From: Lepidurus packardi | Lineage: Eukaryota; Arthropoda; Branchiopoda; Notostraca; Triopsidae | Assembly: GCA_023053545.1 (NCBI GenBank) | Contig: JAKZAN010000005.1 | Span: 1,736,001-1,800,000 of the forward strand | Direction: 5' to 3' | DNA length: 64,000 nucleotides | Shown: piece after piece, positions 12,254 through 24,300 of the stretch | How the letters are laid out: each line of letters begins with the position of its first letter | How positions within the stretch are numbered: the first letter of the stretch is position 1 | Program-made: the position numbers and the translations under genes | The notes under the pieces: generated by a model | Told to the model about the DNA's origin: nothing | Seen by the model: the letters and a program-made list of their open reading frames with translations, nothing else | Database searches by the model: none

Positions 12254-12601
12254 CAATAATTAAAAAAATTTTAATTATCCAATTAATCATTTGTATTTCA
12301 AATATACAGTAGATGCCGCTTATCGTGATCCCTGGATATTAGAATCACTGAATATTACAATGAGCCGCATTAAAGAATCCAATTAAGGGCCGATTCAAAA
12401 TGATACAATTCATAGCATTTGAATCGGTTATTAGAATCGCACTTTCGGATATTAGAATCAATTCCAAAAGCATCTTATCAGTACAATAAGAAGCTACAGG
12501 AGTGATTGCTATATGGACTTTGTATATTGACCAATGACATTGCTTTTACGTCGTTTTGACCAATCTTGTCCTTTCCAGCCCACTACTACGCGGAGAATAA
12601 A

Positions 12602-12689
12602 TCCCTTCTAAACTCGCCAGTCAATTAAATGAGCAGGTTATTCAATTGAATGACCAGTTCCTTTAATTGACTGCGAAAATTAGAAGGGT
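12602..12689. repeat. 86-bp imperfect palindrome inside the transposon
   Basis: Nested inverted arms centred on TTCAATTGAA (12641-12650): TCCCTTCTAA ... CAGTCAATTAAA ... TTTAATTGACTG ... TTAGAAGGG. The whole segment nearly equals its own reverse complement. It could be a small fold-back MITE inserted in the Tigger-like element, or a native feature of the element. Confidence 0.85.
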
Positions 12690-12769
12690 ATCGTGTTGAG
12701 AACCTTTTCTAAGCGTAGGAATGGGCTTCAACGGCGCAGTCTTAGTTGTGTTTTAGACGTGTGGATAAA

Positions 12770-13047
12770 ATGGCGACGAACAAGAAAAGAGTTGAATTAA
12801 TTGTAAAAGAGAAGTTGTGGCTCATTGAAACTTATGACACGTTAAGCTTACAAGATTTCCACAATGGAAAGCGGCTGTTAAATTAGGAATTCTTCAATCA
12901 CCCTTATCCAAAATTGTTGAAAAATCGTTACGAAATAAGCCGTGGGTCTAGTGAATGTAGAAAAAGGAAACGTGAGAAAGTCAGAAAGTAGACGATGCTT
13001 TGTTTCTTTGGTTTAAGCCAACCAGTCCGTTTCACGCGCCGATTAAC
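12770..13047 (+). pseudogene. Decayed Tigger/CENP-B-like transposase N-terminus
   Basis: Opens with ATG and MATNKKRVELIVKEKLWLIE, typical of CENP-B/psq-type helix-turn-helix transposases. The frame then shifts and continues AAVKLGILQSPLSKIVEKSL, which fits the recognition helix. After stops and another shift it reads KVDDALFLWFKPTSPF, the family's VDDALFLWF motif just before the second HTH domain. Sequence then jumps to the right terminal region; the second HTH and the whole DDE catalytic domain are missing. Several frameshifts and stops make it a pseudogene. In intact relatives this domain binds the element's ends. Confidence 0.85.
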
Positions 13048-14985
13048 CGAAACATTCTATTTTCTGTTATTAGAATCTCCGCTTAATAAAATCAATATTC
13101 ACCTGACGAACGTAATCACAACCAGACGGCATCTGCTGTAATTATTCTTTGATAACCATTCCAACCCTCGTTGCAAACACGAGGTTAGAAAGTACGTACG
13201 ATTTGGGAATAGGATACAGTAAATTATACAATAGGGAACTTTGCCAAGGTATACATAACTGTTTCCAATGATGGGACGCAAAAACTTTGAAGCTTTTCGG
13301 TTTCCAGAGACTCTGTTGTGGGTTCTTAATGTTCATAAAAAGTCCATCTTTACCTACAAGTAGGTTGTCCGCCAAGGTATATTCTTATCCTGTCGCACAT
13401 TTAGTCCAAGGCTTAAGACACGCCAAAGCGCGAAAGCCCGTGTTGAAACGCTAGAAATGATGAGGAACTGACCTCCCCAATTTCTGCTAATTAAAATACC
13501 TTAACAAGTCTTAATTGATCTTTTCCTACAGCCAAAGCTCCGTTTTACGAACGTGCGGCTTTCTTTTGAAGATGCTCCCACCTCCGTCTTCGCTACGGAG
13601 TTTATCAATGAAAATACATCTCGGAAATACTGTCCACGAAATACTGTTCCTCCAGTCCCAGACATGCTACGGTACGTACTCTCTCCAAGTTTCGCTGCCA
13701 AGAAGTCAGAGCCATGTCAAACGTGCCAGAAAACTGTCCACGAGTTACGAGAATATCTGGGCTCCCTGTCTCTCCTCTCCCTTGATTTTATTTTTTTTTT
13801 TGTTCGGTTTACACAGTCCATTTTCCATTTCCCAAGCGAGGAGGTAACATTCGGTCTTTTAAAAAAAAGATAACCCAAGAAATTGGACGTGCCGCATGGT
13901 TGGCTCCGTCCCAAGGAATTTTCAAAGATTCCAATCAAGAGGCCCGTCTTAAGGATAGATAACTTCTTATTACGTGCGGTCTATATGCCCCAAAGAGCCG
14001 GCTCATCATTCATAACGGAAGAGGCGTTATAACTTGGTTACCGAGATTAATGACAAGGCGCATTGAGCCTGTACCAGGGACATAGACCCTCAACGTGCAT
14101 GTATACGTTTACGTTATGTAATACCCAAGTACAACTGTTGCGGGAAGAAGACTCATCAAGGACCAGGGCCGGGTTTTGCCTCAGTAAATCGATCGACTCT
14201 TGATTAAGTTTTGACCCTTGAAGGCACACAGACATACACACTCCAAGTCCTCGTACATCGTTAACTTACTGGACCTAACCAAATTAAAGAGGAAGAACGC
14301 TTACATTTACCAAAGACCCCAGCTGGCTACTTCTGTTTGGCCGCCTGTAATTCAGACTAATGATTCTACCAACTGACCGAACCCGACCAGTCTTTTCCCG
14401 ATCCCCAGCGCATGATTAGCGTTATTAAAACAAGGTTATGCTGCCAACGTTTAATAAGATACATGTGTACTGGTTCGTTCCGCCCGAAAAAAAAACGAAA
14501 AACAGGGTCTTTTTGCAAATGTGCAACGGAAATTCCCGAGTCTGGCCATACGATAGAAACGCGTCATTTAAAATCCATTAGCTTTTGGCCCAAGAAAGCG
14601 GAAATGGTCATTGTCATTCTAATCTGCGTAGAGGTCATTTCCCCTCCCCCAAACCCTGCTTCCCCAATAACAGGATAATTTACCCCTCTACAGCCCTCGA
14701 AAAGCAAACACGAGTTGCGAGGCTGTTTTTACTTACGACGTCACTTTTTCAACCGAATAATCATTCTTGAACTCTAAATGCTTCCAATGTTCGAGGTATA
14801 CTTCAGAATAATTCAAGGTATACTCGAAGAACAAGTCCTTAAAGATGTCTCCAGTATCACGTTGTAGGTTAGGCAGGGTTGTTTGCACTTACCGACATGT
14901 CAAACAGTTAGCGCAGGCGAATTGCGTCAGATTAGAACACATTTGGGATGGTTAACCTAGCTAAAGGTTAAACATAGAGTCTCAC

Positions 14986-15036
14986 CGTCTTTAGGTAACG
15001 CATGCGGATCTCAGTGGTAATGTGGACACCAAGGCC
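14986..15036 (-). other. BCL11: Candidate small BCL11 exon 3 with in-frame TGA (poison or decayed exon)
   Basis: Lies between the two certain BCL11 exons on the same strand. Acceptor CTCAGTTTTTAG precedes 15036, and the donor is AAAGACG|GTGAGA after 14986. The 51-nt length preserves phase 1 on both sides. Its last codons read CCT AAA GAC G|, so splicing to the last exon gives PKD-E-PTSYIC; human BCL11A has CKD-E-PSSYTC across its exon 3/4 boundary. In that frame, however, TGA occurs after GPWCPHYH. A weaker acceptor (ACTGAG before 15009) would leave an open 24-nt microexon encoding PHALPKD. What I see is the splice sites, phase and KD|E junction; exon identity is inference. The exon is dispensable for frame. 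Confidence 0.35.
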
Positions 15037-15856
15037 CTAAAAACTGAGACAGAACTGAGGTTTTTAATGATGACAAGTGTGAGTGACTGACCACGTGACA
15101 TTTCGTTCCACTCCCGCGGGACCGGACCCTTGGACTTGGGCGCATGACATCACCAACCAGCCGAATAAAATGGACGGACAAAAAATAACAAAAAATAAGC
15201 CAGGACACGCGCATATCCTCTCTGCTCTCTCTTCTCCCGTTTTCCGTTCCCTATCTGTCCTTTCTTTTACACAAAAAGAAAACGAAATGATGTCGTCAAT
15301 GGTCATCCAGAAGGAGCGCAGACCGTCTCAAGTCAGCTCAATTGTATAAGAGGCAGGCGGAAAGAAACGGTGGGTGGACGAGCGTGCAAGAGCTCATAGG
15401 TAAAAAAAATAATATAATAAAAAATCAGGATACATAAAAAGCCTGATGGCCAGCGTCCTGTTTCTGTTACGTGTGGTCCCAATGCTGCCTGCCTTTGGTA
15501 AGAGTAGGCAGAACCTCTCGATAACGTGCGGCATTGTTACAGCAGTGGGCACTTTGCTTCGATGATCGGGATTCACACATGGTCTGTCAAGGAGATCGTA
15601 ATCGCTAGGAGACACATCTAGGTTAGCTGATTACGTTAACGAAAAGGGACCCAAAAATGAAAGAAAAAGAGGTATCCATAAAAAGGGCTCCATTTTTATG
15701 GATACCCAGGATGGAGGCCATTCGTTTTTCATTGATGGAAGTTACCCCTTTACTGACCATGGATGACCATCGCCCACCTTGAGCCACGCGTGTGCCAGAG
15801 AGGCATTACTGCACTTGAGCCACACAACACCTCTTCCCACCCAGCGCCTTTTCTCG

Positions 15857-15892
15857 AGTTTATCCACTTTATCCAGTTTATCCAGTTTATCA
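15857..15892. repeat. Decamer tandem repeat (AGTTTATCC-like)
   Basis: Four imperfect units of about 9-10 bp with core TTTATCCA in the BCL11 intron. Simple minisatellite, no coding role seen. Confidence 0.85.
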
Positions 15893-16021
15893 CCGTTTAA
15901 ACCCACTCAGCCTCGTCGACTTGTACCAACGAATCTACCCCATAAAAGCCAAGATACTTACAAAAAAAGACGATCAAAACTTCCCAACGCCACGGATAGA
16001 TTAATTTGTGGGGTTTTTTTA

Positions 16022-16038
16022 GGGGGGGGGGGGGGGGG
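16022..16038. repeat. G17 homopolymer next to a BCL11 splice donor
   Basis: Seventeen consecutive G on the plus strand, so C17 in the BCL11 pre-mRNA, starting 37 nt after the exon 2 donor. G runs of this length can form quadruplexes in DNA. The exact length is likely polymorphic or prone to assembly error. Confidence 0.95.
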
Positions 16039-16076
16039 ATGTTCCACTCAGGCGAAGCAATGACAACAGCACTTAC

Positions 16077-16490
16077 CATAATTCACCGTGTTGGATTCCG
16101 CATCCACCCTGCAAGCTTTGCCTTCTGGCCCTTTCACCACAGTTGGCAGATCCTGTGTTGGTAGTGCTCGGACGCGACCATCGTCATCCGATCCAGAAGA
16201 GCAGACAGACGGCAAGGTACCGGCTCTCCAACCGTTGCAGTTGAGAGGACCGGTCTCACCCAACATAGGATTGCCGGTACTTACGGTACCAGTAGAAGCA
16301 GTGTGGAGGCAATGAGCGGGAGCCGCGAAGGTTCGCTCGTCGCCCGAGAGCGGCGACACGTGTCGGCAATTCTCTTTGTTGCAGCAGGACAACACTTTAT
16401 GCTGAATGAATCGAACAATATCGCCTAAGGCAAAATCTCTGTGGCAAACACCGCAGGTGAGCACATCCTGCACAGGGTCCTCAGGTTCGG
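16077..16490 (-). CDS. BCL11: BCL11 second coding exon with N-terminal C2HC finger
   Basis: A 414-nt exon encoding 137 whole codons. It begins EPEDPVQDVLTCGVCHRDFA and continues LGDIVRFIQHK...C, matching the vertebrate BCL11 exon 2 motif DLLTCGQCQMNFPLGDIL. In the family this N-terminal Cys/His motif acts in protein-protein contacts, including self-association. The rest is Ser/Gly-rich and unlike vertebrates. Acceptor TCTGTATAG precedes 16490 and donor TATG|GTAAGT follows 16077. Both ends are phase 1, so the exon joins 8586 in frame, either directly (NY-E-PTSYIC) or through the candidate small exon at 15036-14986. The incoming split codon N|CC (A, P, S or T) fits the vertebrate exon 1/2 junction before PEP. 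A start codon is not in this exon: the in-frame methionine upstream is intronic. Confidence 0.95.
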
Positions 16491-19400
16491 CTATACAGAG
16501 AACGAAACGCAATACGACACACTTAATTAGTTCTTGAAAACTAGTCCTTTCTATTTAGTTTTTTACATTTTAACAACCCAAGATTTGGGGAATTACTTTT
16601 CTTAACGAGTTCTTCAAAAACCTAAGCCACTGACCTCTGGCGGAGGCTGTCCCTAAAGCTCTGACTTATCTGTCTGTGTGGGTGTTGTATGGGGTCCACT
16701 AGCTGGCTTGCCTCCAAAATTTTGCCTTCTTGGGTTGCCTGTCCTCTTCCACAATCTCATCATAGCTCAAGACCCTCTTGCCTTTATTTTCGCCTTCTTT
16801 TTTTATTGGACCAAAGGCTTAAAACACAATAAGTAGCGGCCATCGACACGTCGCGCAGCCCGGATGTCACCCACCCCGTGTTTTTCAATCAATACAAGAG
16901 TACTGGCTTCCCATCCCAAGAGCAGCTTCTTCTCTTCTGTACGTAAAATTTTTATCGGGAGGACTTGAACTGGAAGCCACTTCCTAATCAACCAATAGAT
17001 AGGAACTGGGCCAGGAGATCGAGGTCTTTTTTTTTTTACAAAAAATAAAATAGAATCAAAATTTTTTTTTGGGGGGGAGTTCGTCTTAATACTTCTTCAA
17101 AGGCTTGAGAAGGGAAAAAAGCGTCCGGTTTTTGGTAGCCCACACCCTTTTGGTCATGTCTCGAGCTGCATCCGGCCAGCAGATTAGCATTCTTGCGCTT
17201 TTTGAAGTTTGGCTGGGGAAGTTTGGACTGCTAAAGAGCCGGATAGAATTAAAAACGGGGACCATGTGTGTAGTTGTGTGTATGTGCGTGGTTGTACATA
17301 TGAGCGTATCAATTTTTACATTTGCATAGCCATCCACACACATGACATACGCATAGACGCGAAAAACAGGATGCATTCGAAGAGTTTTTCCAAGCCAAGA
17401 CGGATGCTGCTCTGGACAACTGGAGGATAGCCCAAACTCGTCTTATTCCCTTAACCGCCAACGCAAACTCGTTCCAGTTAACGGAAAGGAAGATACTGCT
17501 CAATTAGCCAACCCATCACATCACAGCCTTTTCAAAGCAAAAGGGATGTCTGCGCCAATGGAAGACCTAATCAGTTGCAAAACCTTCATCACCAAGACCA
17601 GCGCATCTTAATCACGATCATTATTTGGAAATTTTACCCTTTTCCTTTACCTCCCAAGAAAAAGGTAAGACACTTACCGTAAAAAGCCAGATATTTTTTT
17701 AGAATTTAAAAATCGTGCCAGTCTTCAATCGCGGACGTAAAACACAGTTAAAACAGCATTCTTCCCCCATCGAATTGCAATTTTAGTTTCTACGTTTATG
17801 TTTTAGGCTCTACACTTCTTTTATTGCTGGTCAATACCTACGTTAATAAACATACGTATTGACGTACAAAAAATTCCTCTCGTGACGTATTTTCAAGGCG
17901 GACAGGCGAAAAAAAGGTTTCTTTAGCCTTTTTTATTTGAAAAAAAAAACTTTTTCAATTGGCCAGAAAAAGGAGGCTGGCTTTGGGGGGTAAGAAAAGG
18001 GTTAAATAACAGGAAAAAATGCTTCAGACGCCTGTGCTGAACCCTTGCGGTCGTTCTGGAACCGCTAGAGGCAAGGAATGCCGGGTAAGTATACAGTACT
18101 GTACTTGTGCACATGCATAAGCAAACTGTAACCCTACGTTCCCTGCGTGTCCATTCGGGGGATTTAGCCGAAGGTCTTCGGATATCCAATGCTGCTCCTA
18201 CAAAGCGGGCAACAACACTAATATTACAGATTCCGAATTCCAATTGGAAACCGCCGGGTCGCCTCCAGTCGTTTTAAATTAGCCCTTCTATGATTATTTG
18301 CCGGCTTTTGGCTGAGCTGTCCAGATGTGGGCGCAATTGCGAAGCCACGAACAATATGTCCATCAAAACTTGGTATGAAGTTGCTCCCTTTTTCTGCTCC
18401 TGACACTAAGCAATCAGGTATGCGTGTTTCTGCTTGTGGGTCCATGTCTTCAAGGAATACTATCTATACTCTAATATCTATACTATCTCCCTCTCGTTAG
18501 CGTGAGTGAGAGCAGCATTCCACGCCAAAAAGTAAGCCAAAAAGTCAAAAGGAGTTGTTCTCCCTCACCTCTGTGGCCTTCTGGTGAGCGAATCAGGCAC
18601 TCGGCCAAAAGACCTTGGGAACCGAGCAGATAATAATAAAAGTCCAACACAATTATCGCCCACCTTTGACACAATCCAAAAACCACGAAATAGCCCCTTC
18701 TCTTTCTTTCTCTCTTTTCCCTGCGAGTTATCTTAGAGTATATGTATATACTCCCATAAGTTCTCTCACGCCACCCACTCATGAACCCCCCCCCCCAAAA
18801 GCCCACCATGACCACCACCATATGTCTGACCCTCTCGACCTGCTGGGTTTCAGAGCTCGACCAGAAAGCCCCAAACGACGACCCCTTTTCTTTGGCCCAA
18901 GCTTGGGAGAAGCTACAGTTCACACGCTCACACTGCATAGCTCTTTTCCCCTTTATTTTATTTTTTTTAAATTTAATATGGCTCTGATCACGAAACCCCA
19001 GAAAAAACTCGACTGACCCGACAACTTAATAAAAAGAACAAAAACGCCAATCAAAATTAGCACTTTTTTCAATTCAATTTGGCTGGGTCCCCATAGTGAG
19101 TATATACTAGCTACAACGAACCGGACCAGCAAAAACAACGATTTGGCGTGCTACCACGTCTGTGAATGGTCGTTTAGCGCTTAACACACACACAAAAACG
19201 GGGACCCCCTAGGGTCGCCTGTTAATTACCCCTACCACTGATAGCATATAGCTTTACGTGGAAAAGCTGCCCCTTCGGGATCTCCCAGCCTTTATCATCT
19301 CGAAAAACTCGAAACACTTTTAAACGTAAAAAAATAAATAATAATAATAAAAAGTCCTCTCACGCACCATTCAAGAGATCCGCCATGACCCGGATGACGT

Positions 19401-20034
19401 CACCGTGAGTAAAAATGCAGCATCCCTCATTAACTCCTTTTTCCCCTTCAACTTTTATTGGTCGCGACCAAGTTAAGCCAACAAGAAGGTCTCTCAAGCC
19501 ATTTTTTTATCATAAATGACGGTGTCGTGTGAATCGGATGGCCCTGGCCCGCCATCGGGGAACCCAAGATAAAAAGAACGGGGTAAAGTTGAGCATGGCG
19601 GAGGGTACACTGTACGGTAGACGGGATAATGGTCAAGCGAGCCTCGTAAGTTGCAAGCAAAGGCATCCAGGGCACCAAAAAGGCATAAAGACAGACCACC
19701 CAGGGTGGGTGCTGGGCGCTAACTTGTCTCACTAGGCTTTATATCGTTTTGTTCCCAACGGAAAGCAATAAGAAGTAGACGGAGACGCGAACTTGGAAGA
19801 ACAAGAAAGGTTCAAAGCCAGCTCAAATATTCGATTTCACCCTCGCTTGTCCTCTGGCTCGGGATTCGCTTACGTATATCTTTCTAATTTCTTAACTTTT
19901 TTTTATTTTATTCTTTTAAAGGTTCCTTTTGTTAGTTTGGGAGGGGGACTTGCTTGATGGTCGTCTAATTTTACACGACGCGAGTTCTGAACCAGACCCA
20001 AAACATCCAGACGCAAGCCCCACCATTCGTTATA

Positions 20035-20092
20035 CACAGTTGATGTAATGAAAACAGCAATGATGCAGGATCACAGTTGATGCAATGAAAAC
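20035..20092. repeat. Short direct repeat
   Basis: CACAGTTGATGTAATGAAAA at 20035 recurs with one change at 20072, spaced 37 bp. Local duplication. Confidence 0.85.
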
Positions 20093-21283
20093 GGAGCGCT
20101 TTTTCCTAAAAGACTCAATAGCCTTTGTCTAGTTGCCATTAAGTTTGTGTCAAGGCTTCGCGTCAACCTACGCTTAGTGATGCGGAAGCGTCACAGAGGG
20201 CGCTGATGTTTGTTATGGTTTTGAGTAAGAAAGACTTGCGGAGGAAGGTAAGAAAGGAAATAGATAGTGAATTGCCGAGCAGCTAAGATTTCTGTAAATG
20301 TTTTATATTTCCGATAGGTGTCTCTATATATTGCTGATCCATTTCTAAAATATGGCTAAAATGGATAAATATTCTACAATAAATTTCTACAATACAATAT
20401 TCAGTGATTGTACCTGCAACTAGACAAAAAGCTTTCGAAAGTAAGCATTTGAAATAATCTGAAAGTCACTGACGGAGAAAAGGTGAGCTGGTAAGTTTTT
20501 AAACTGGTATTGTCGCAATGGCATGGTGTTGTTCTCGTTCTCGGTCGCCAAAAGCCAGTCAAAAGTCAAGGAATTTGGAGGGGGGGGGATAGAGAATAGG
20601 GAATAAAAATAAGTAGAGGAAGAATGTGTTATTGTACGGGTTCTGCAGAATTACAAGCATTCAAGTTATGCATACGCCACATGGGGGCGGACATGGTGGA
20701 TGTCCAGCATTGTTGCATGGTGGAATATATATATATACGGTCTTCTTAACTTGGGCTGAGGGATGTTCCACTAGGGGGTCCGTCCTTGTTGGGGGTTTGC
20801 TCAAATCATCCATCCGTCAGTCCAGCTTTGGGACACGAAATCTTAGCAGGGCTTGTGTTTGTTTCAAAATATTGACTCGCTTCTCTTAACATTTCGCGGA
20901 AAATCCCAGCCAAGCTCTTGTGGAAGCTGCCTCAACCCTCAATTTGGTCTTTTTTTCCTTTATAATTAAACTTCCTCCCCAAAAGTTAACTCCTCCCAAA
21001 CGGATTGCATTATTCTTTTTTTTAGTCCATCAGTTAGCGTTTATCGTCCATAAAATTTCCCTAAAAACATGGACATCTCAGTAGAGATAATAATGCTAAA
21101 ATAAAATAAATAAGGGCTAGAATAAAGTAGAGAATTACCAATATTTTTTTTTAAATTACAGATTTAGACTTGGGTAAAACGGTGTTTTATATAAATAATA
21201 TTAATAATAATATTTTAATTTTTTTATAAAGCTTGTTACCGTCGTTTATTACTTCATAAAAAGATAGGGGGTGAGCAATTGGC

Positions 21284-21305
21284 ATAATAATAATAATAAT
21301 AATAA
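21284..21305. repeat. (ATA)n microsatellite
   Basis: About seven ATA/AAT triplets in an AT-rich block. Confidence 0.9.
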
Positions 21306-24300
21306 CAATACGAAAAAGGAGGAGAAGAAAATATGATCAAAAAAGTCCACAGACTTTTTCCCCATTTTCAGGCATTTTTCGCAGTGCACTTGTTTAAATT
21401 CATCTCACTGTCGTGGGGGTTCTGAAGACAGCTGCGGACCCTTTTGGCAGAGAGATGCTGCTTGACGTAACTCTTGTCAAGAACGGTTCTGATGGACGAT
21501 GACCCTCAACAGACACAAGCGTTGTACTGTACGCATACAATGCACTTGGCAGCCTATATCCAGCACAGTACTCGACACACAAACTTTGTATTTCGAATAA
21601 AGGATTTGCTTGTGTTAAATGTTGTTTCAATCCATTATTTAAAACAATACTCCCAAACAGTTTGTATCGTACTTTGCTAAATAGTCCATCTGTCATAAAT
21701 TTAAGCCCCAACTCCCTACAAATTCCCAAATAATAAATCAAAATGACCTACAATCTGTATTTCTATATTTTTAATATGTACTTATATTTTTAAATTTTTT
21801 ATTGCTTACATACTTAATATAGATTGTATGCTTAATATTACTATATTAACTATTTTTTAATGTAGACTAAATGGCCAGAAGTGTCTTGGAAGTGGTTTGT
21901 CATCATCAGGGTTATTATGCGCCAACTGTGTCTCGTTTGCATATCAGGGTGAATTGATTAATCGTTTCCATTTACGTACCCGCGCTTTGGGTACCCTCAA
22001 ATGCAAATCATGTCGTATGTGGACATCCTCTCGCTCGCATTGCCTTTTGTTTCGTCGTCTTGTAACAACAAAACACAGCACCTGCTCGCCCGCCTGAGTA
22101 ACCCGCTGCTTCCAGGTCTTTTTTCCCAACACGCATATTTTAGAACGCATCAGCTTCCCGTCCACTTGTTAGACAGTCAAACCCCTTCAACGTTCGTGAA
22201 TATACAGCCCGCGGAAAGAAATATATGCTGCGCGATAAAGAAGGGACACCGCATACAAACTGCAATTGGATAACAAGCCTCGCACTCAAACTATTATCCC
22301 TTTTTTTTATTAATACAAATCCTCCTTTGTCTTTTCGAAAGAGCTGTTGTGTATTCCTGCCAACAAAGAAACATCTCGGTCCAGAGCGATCGAAAAATGA
22401 GAATGGGGGGCCATTGCTTGAGCTAAAACACCTGTGCTTTGGGAACTTTGGAAGAAGTCATTGTCATGAAAAGGAATACTAAACGCTCCAGTTGGACCAA
22501 CACGTGACGTAACATTCCCCAATTAACAACTTCGCCAGGGACTCTGACACAAGGGAGAAAATGTTTTAATCGCCCGACAACAGAAACAATTCCATTACTT
22601 GTGTCACCCATTCTATTCTTATGAATATTGCGGGATTTTTATTGGGATTTTCCTAAAAGATAAGATCTAACCGCCCTTTTAAAACACTTGTGTGATTAAG
22701 TAGCAACTGCGCCCAATTTAGGAGGAATGAATAGCTATAACACTAAGAACTGTATAGCCGTGCGTACTCAAGTGCGACTGTCCCTTTTTAACTCAAGTTA
22801 AGAAGAAAAGTTATGCAATCGACGTTCAAACCAAATTCACTCGCGTCATTTCTGAGCTCCTAATCCCAATTCAAATAGTCTTAACTCCAATTTGTATTGT
22901 GAACGTAAGTATTAGTTTTAACTTAAATTCAAATATAAATATAATTCAAATATTATTAAGCATTGTTTGCATAAAATTTCGCGAAATTTCCGACAACTTC
23001 GGAGATGGTTTCGAATGAAATTGGGAAAACGTTTGAATGAAAATGAAATTGAAATTGTATGAGATGAGCCAATATTACATGATAGTTATTACAGTATATA
23101 TTATATTTTTGTGAGATCTAGTTATTGTTCTCTAATATTTTATTTATTTATAGGAAGTATCAGCCTTTTAAGCTCACATTGCACATTGTTTAACGAATGA
23201 CATGCAAAAAAACAGGGACTAGTGTCGTGCCATTGAGATCTTTTATCCATCTCATTACAATGAAAATCATTTCATCAAGTCAGTGGCTGACGTTACGCGT
23301 CGGCCTCCTGCTGACCTGGGGTCAATCTTGTCAAGACAAATAGCTTTTTAAACTGGATCCTCAAGTCCTAACTCAAGTCAGTGAACAAGACAAAAAATAC
23401 AAAGGAGGGGCACCTGTAACTACCAGCTTTTGCCAGATGGACTCGACAATAAATATATGACCGTCTGGAGCCACAAGGACAGCCGCATTAAATTTCCTTG
23501 TCAACTTGCAAACCCCAAAACAGACGAACCCTTTTTGGTTGGCTTGGGTATTAAAAAAAAAAGTTTTAAAAAAAAATCTTCCTCAAAAACTTGACCCTTT
23601 AAAAGAGAAAAACCCCAAACCTAATGCAACTACTTTTTTGTGGGAAAGGCGCCGACCAAAGAGATATTTCTTTTTCTTTTTCTAGGAATAAAATACAAAT
23701 AGTTTTGAATGAGAGCTGCGCAGATTTTCTGCGTCTTGCAAAAACACAAAAAAACAACCAGATTTGTTTCACCTGTCACCGACTAGCTTTTTCGTTCCGT
23801 CCACTGGTTCGGAGCAAGTTTTGTCTTTGGCATTTTTGGGCGAAGTATCTTATGTGCTGAAGCGGTTTGGATGTGCACAAAACTCGTAAACCTCCTTGAA
23901 GAACGGGGTTTAGTGGGTTTATCTTTCTACGCTGGTGCTTGCAACAACTTGGGAGTAAAAAAAAAAACGAACCCAAAAAAGATTTTTTTCTTTTTTCTTC
24001 CGTTCAAATACAAAAAAGGACTGGAGTGGACACTGCACTCCTCAAACAATCGGGTCTTTGTTAATTCTAAAAGGGTTAATAGAGTCTGTTTCATTCCTGT
24101 TTCTAAGATCTGTGATACCATTACAATTCCATCAGCCAGCAAAGAAATCTTTTGTAAAACGTCGTTGGAGCCAGCAGTTTTCGTCCAAAAAAAAAGCCTA
24201 AAGTCCTCCTTTTATAGAATAAAAAAAATATTCTAAATGCCCCAATTTGTTTTTGGAATTTTTTTCTCTAAATTTTCGAATTTGGACCCAAAAGGCGATA

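Larger units (their letters stand above)
12307..13138 (+). mobile_element. Tigger/pogo-type DNA transposon relic (832 bp)
   Basis: Both ends are visible. The left end is CAGTAGATGCCGCTTATCGT. The right end, read inward on the minus strand, is CAGCAGATGCCGTCTGGTTG. Each is flanked by TA (12305-12306 and 13139-13140), as expected for Tc1/mariner-superfamily target-site duplication. Subterminal blocks with repeated TTAGAATC extend the inverted similarity. Inside is a short decayed transposase N-terminus (12770-13047). The catalytic DDE domain is absent, so the copy is a non-autonomous internal-deletion derivative. An 86-bp palindrome (12602-12689) sits within its left half. It lies in a BCL11 intron. 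Confidence 0.9.
8587..14985 (-). other. BCL11 intron before the last exon (non-coding)
   Basis: About 6.4 kb between the last exon and the candidate small exon, or 7.5 kb to the next certain exon. It begins next to the acceptor at 8587. No convincing coding exon was seen. It holds a 9-bp minisatellite (10453-10507), a transposon fragment (11230-11293), an ATTA-rich block with a repeated palindrome (12137-12253) and the main Tigger-like relic (12307-13138). 13140-14980 shows only low-complexity and unique AT-leaning sequence. The ORFs at 13515-13873 are not supported by domains or splice context. Confidence 0.6.
15037..16076 (-). other. BCL11 intron following exon 2 (non-coding)
   Basis: Begins at the GTAAGT donor next to 16077. 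Contains a G17 homopolymer (plus strand) 37 nt into the intron, a decamer repeat (15857-15892) and mixed low-complexity sequence. No exon was recognised apart from the candidate at its far end. Confidence 0.6.

Noticed and set aside
14893-14960. Minus-strand ATG TCG followed by a GTAAGT donor, considered as a BCL11 exon
   Set aside because: Lies between exon 2 and the last exon, where a start exon cannot be, and the required phase contains TGA.
16491-16512. Methionine start just before BCL11 exon 2
   Set aside because: Lies upstream of the acceptor CTGTATAG; homology and phase indicate an upstream exon 1.
16950-17000. B-box-like GTTCAAGTCC on the minus strand, possible tRNA
   Set aside because: No matching A box, acceptor stem or cloverleaf at the right distance.
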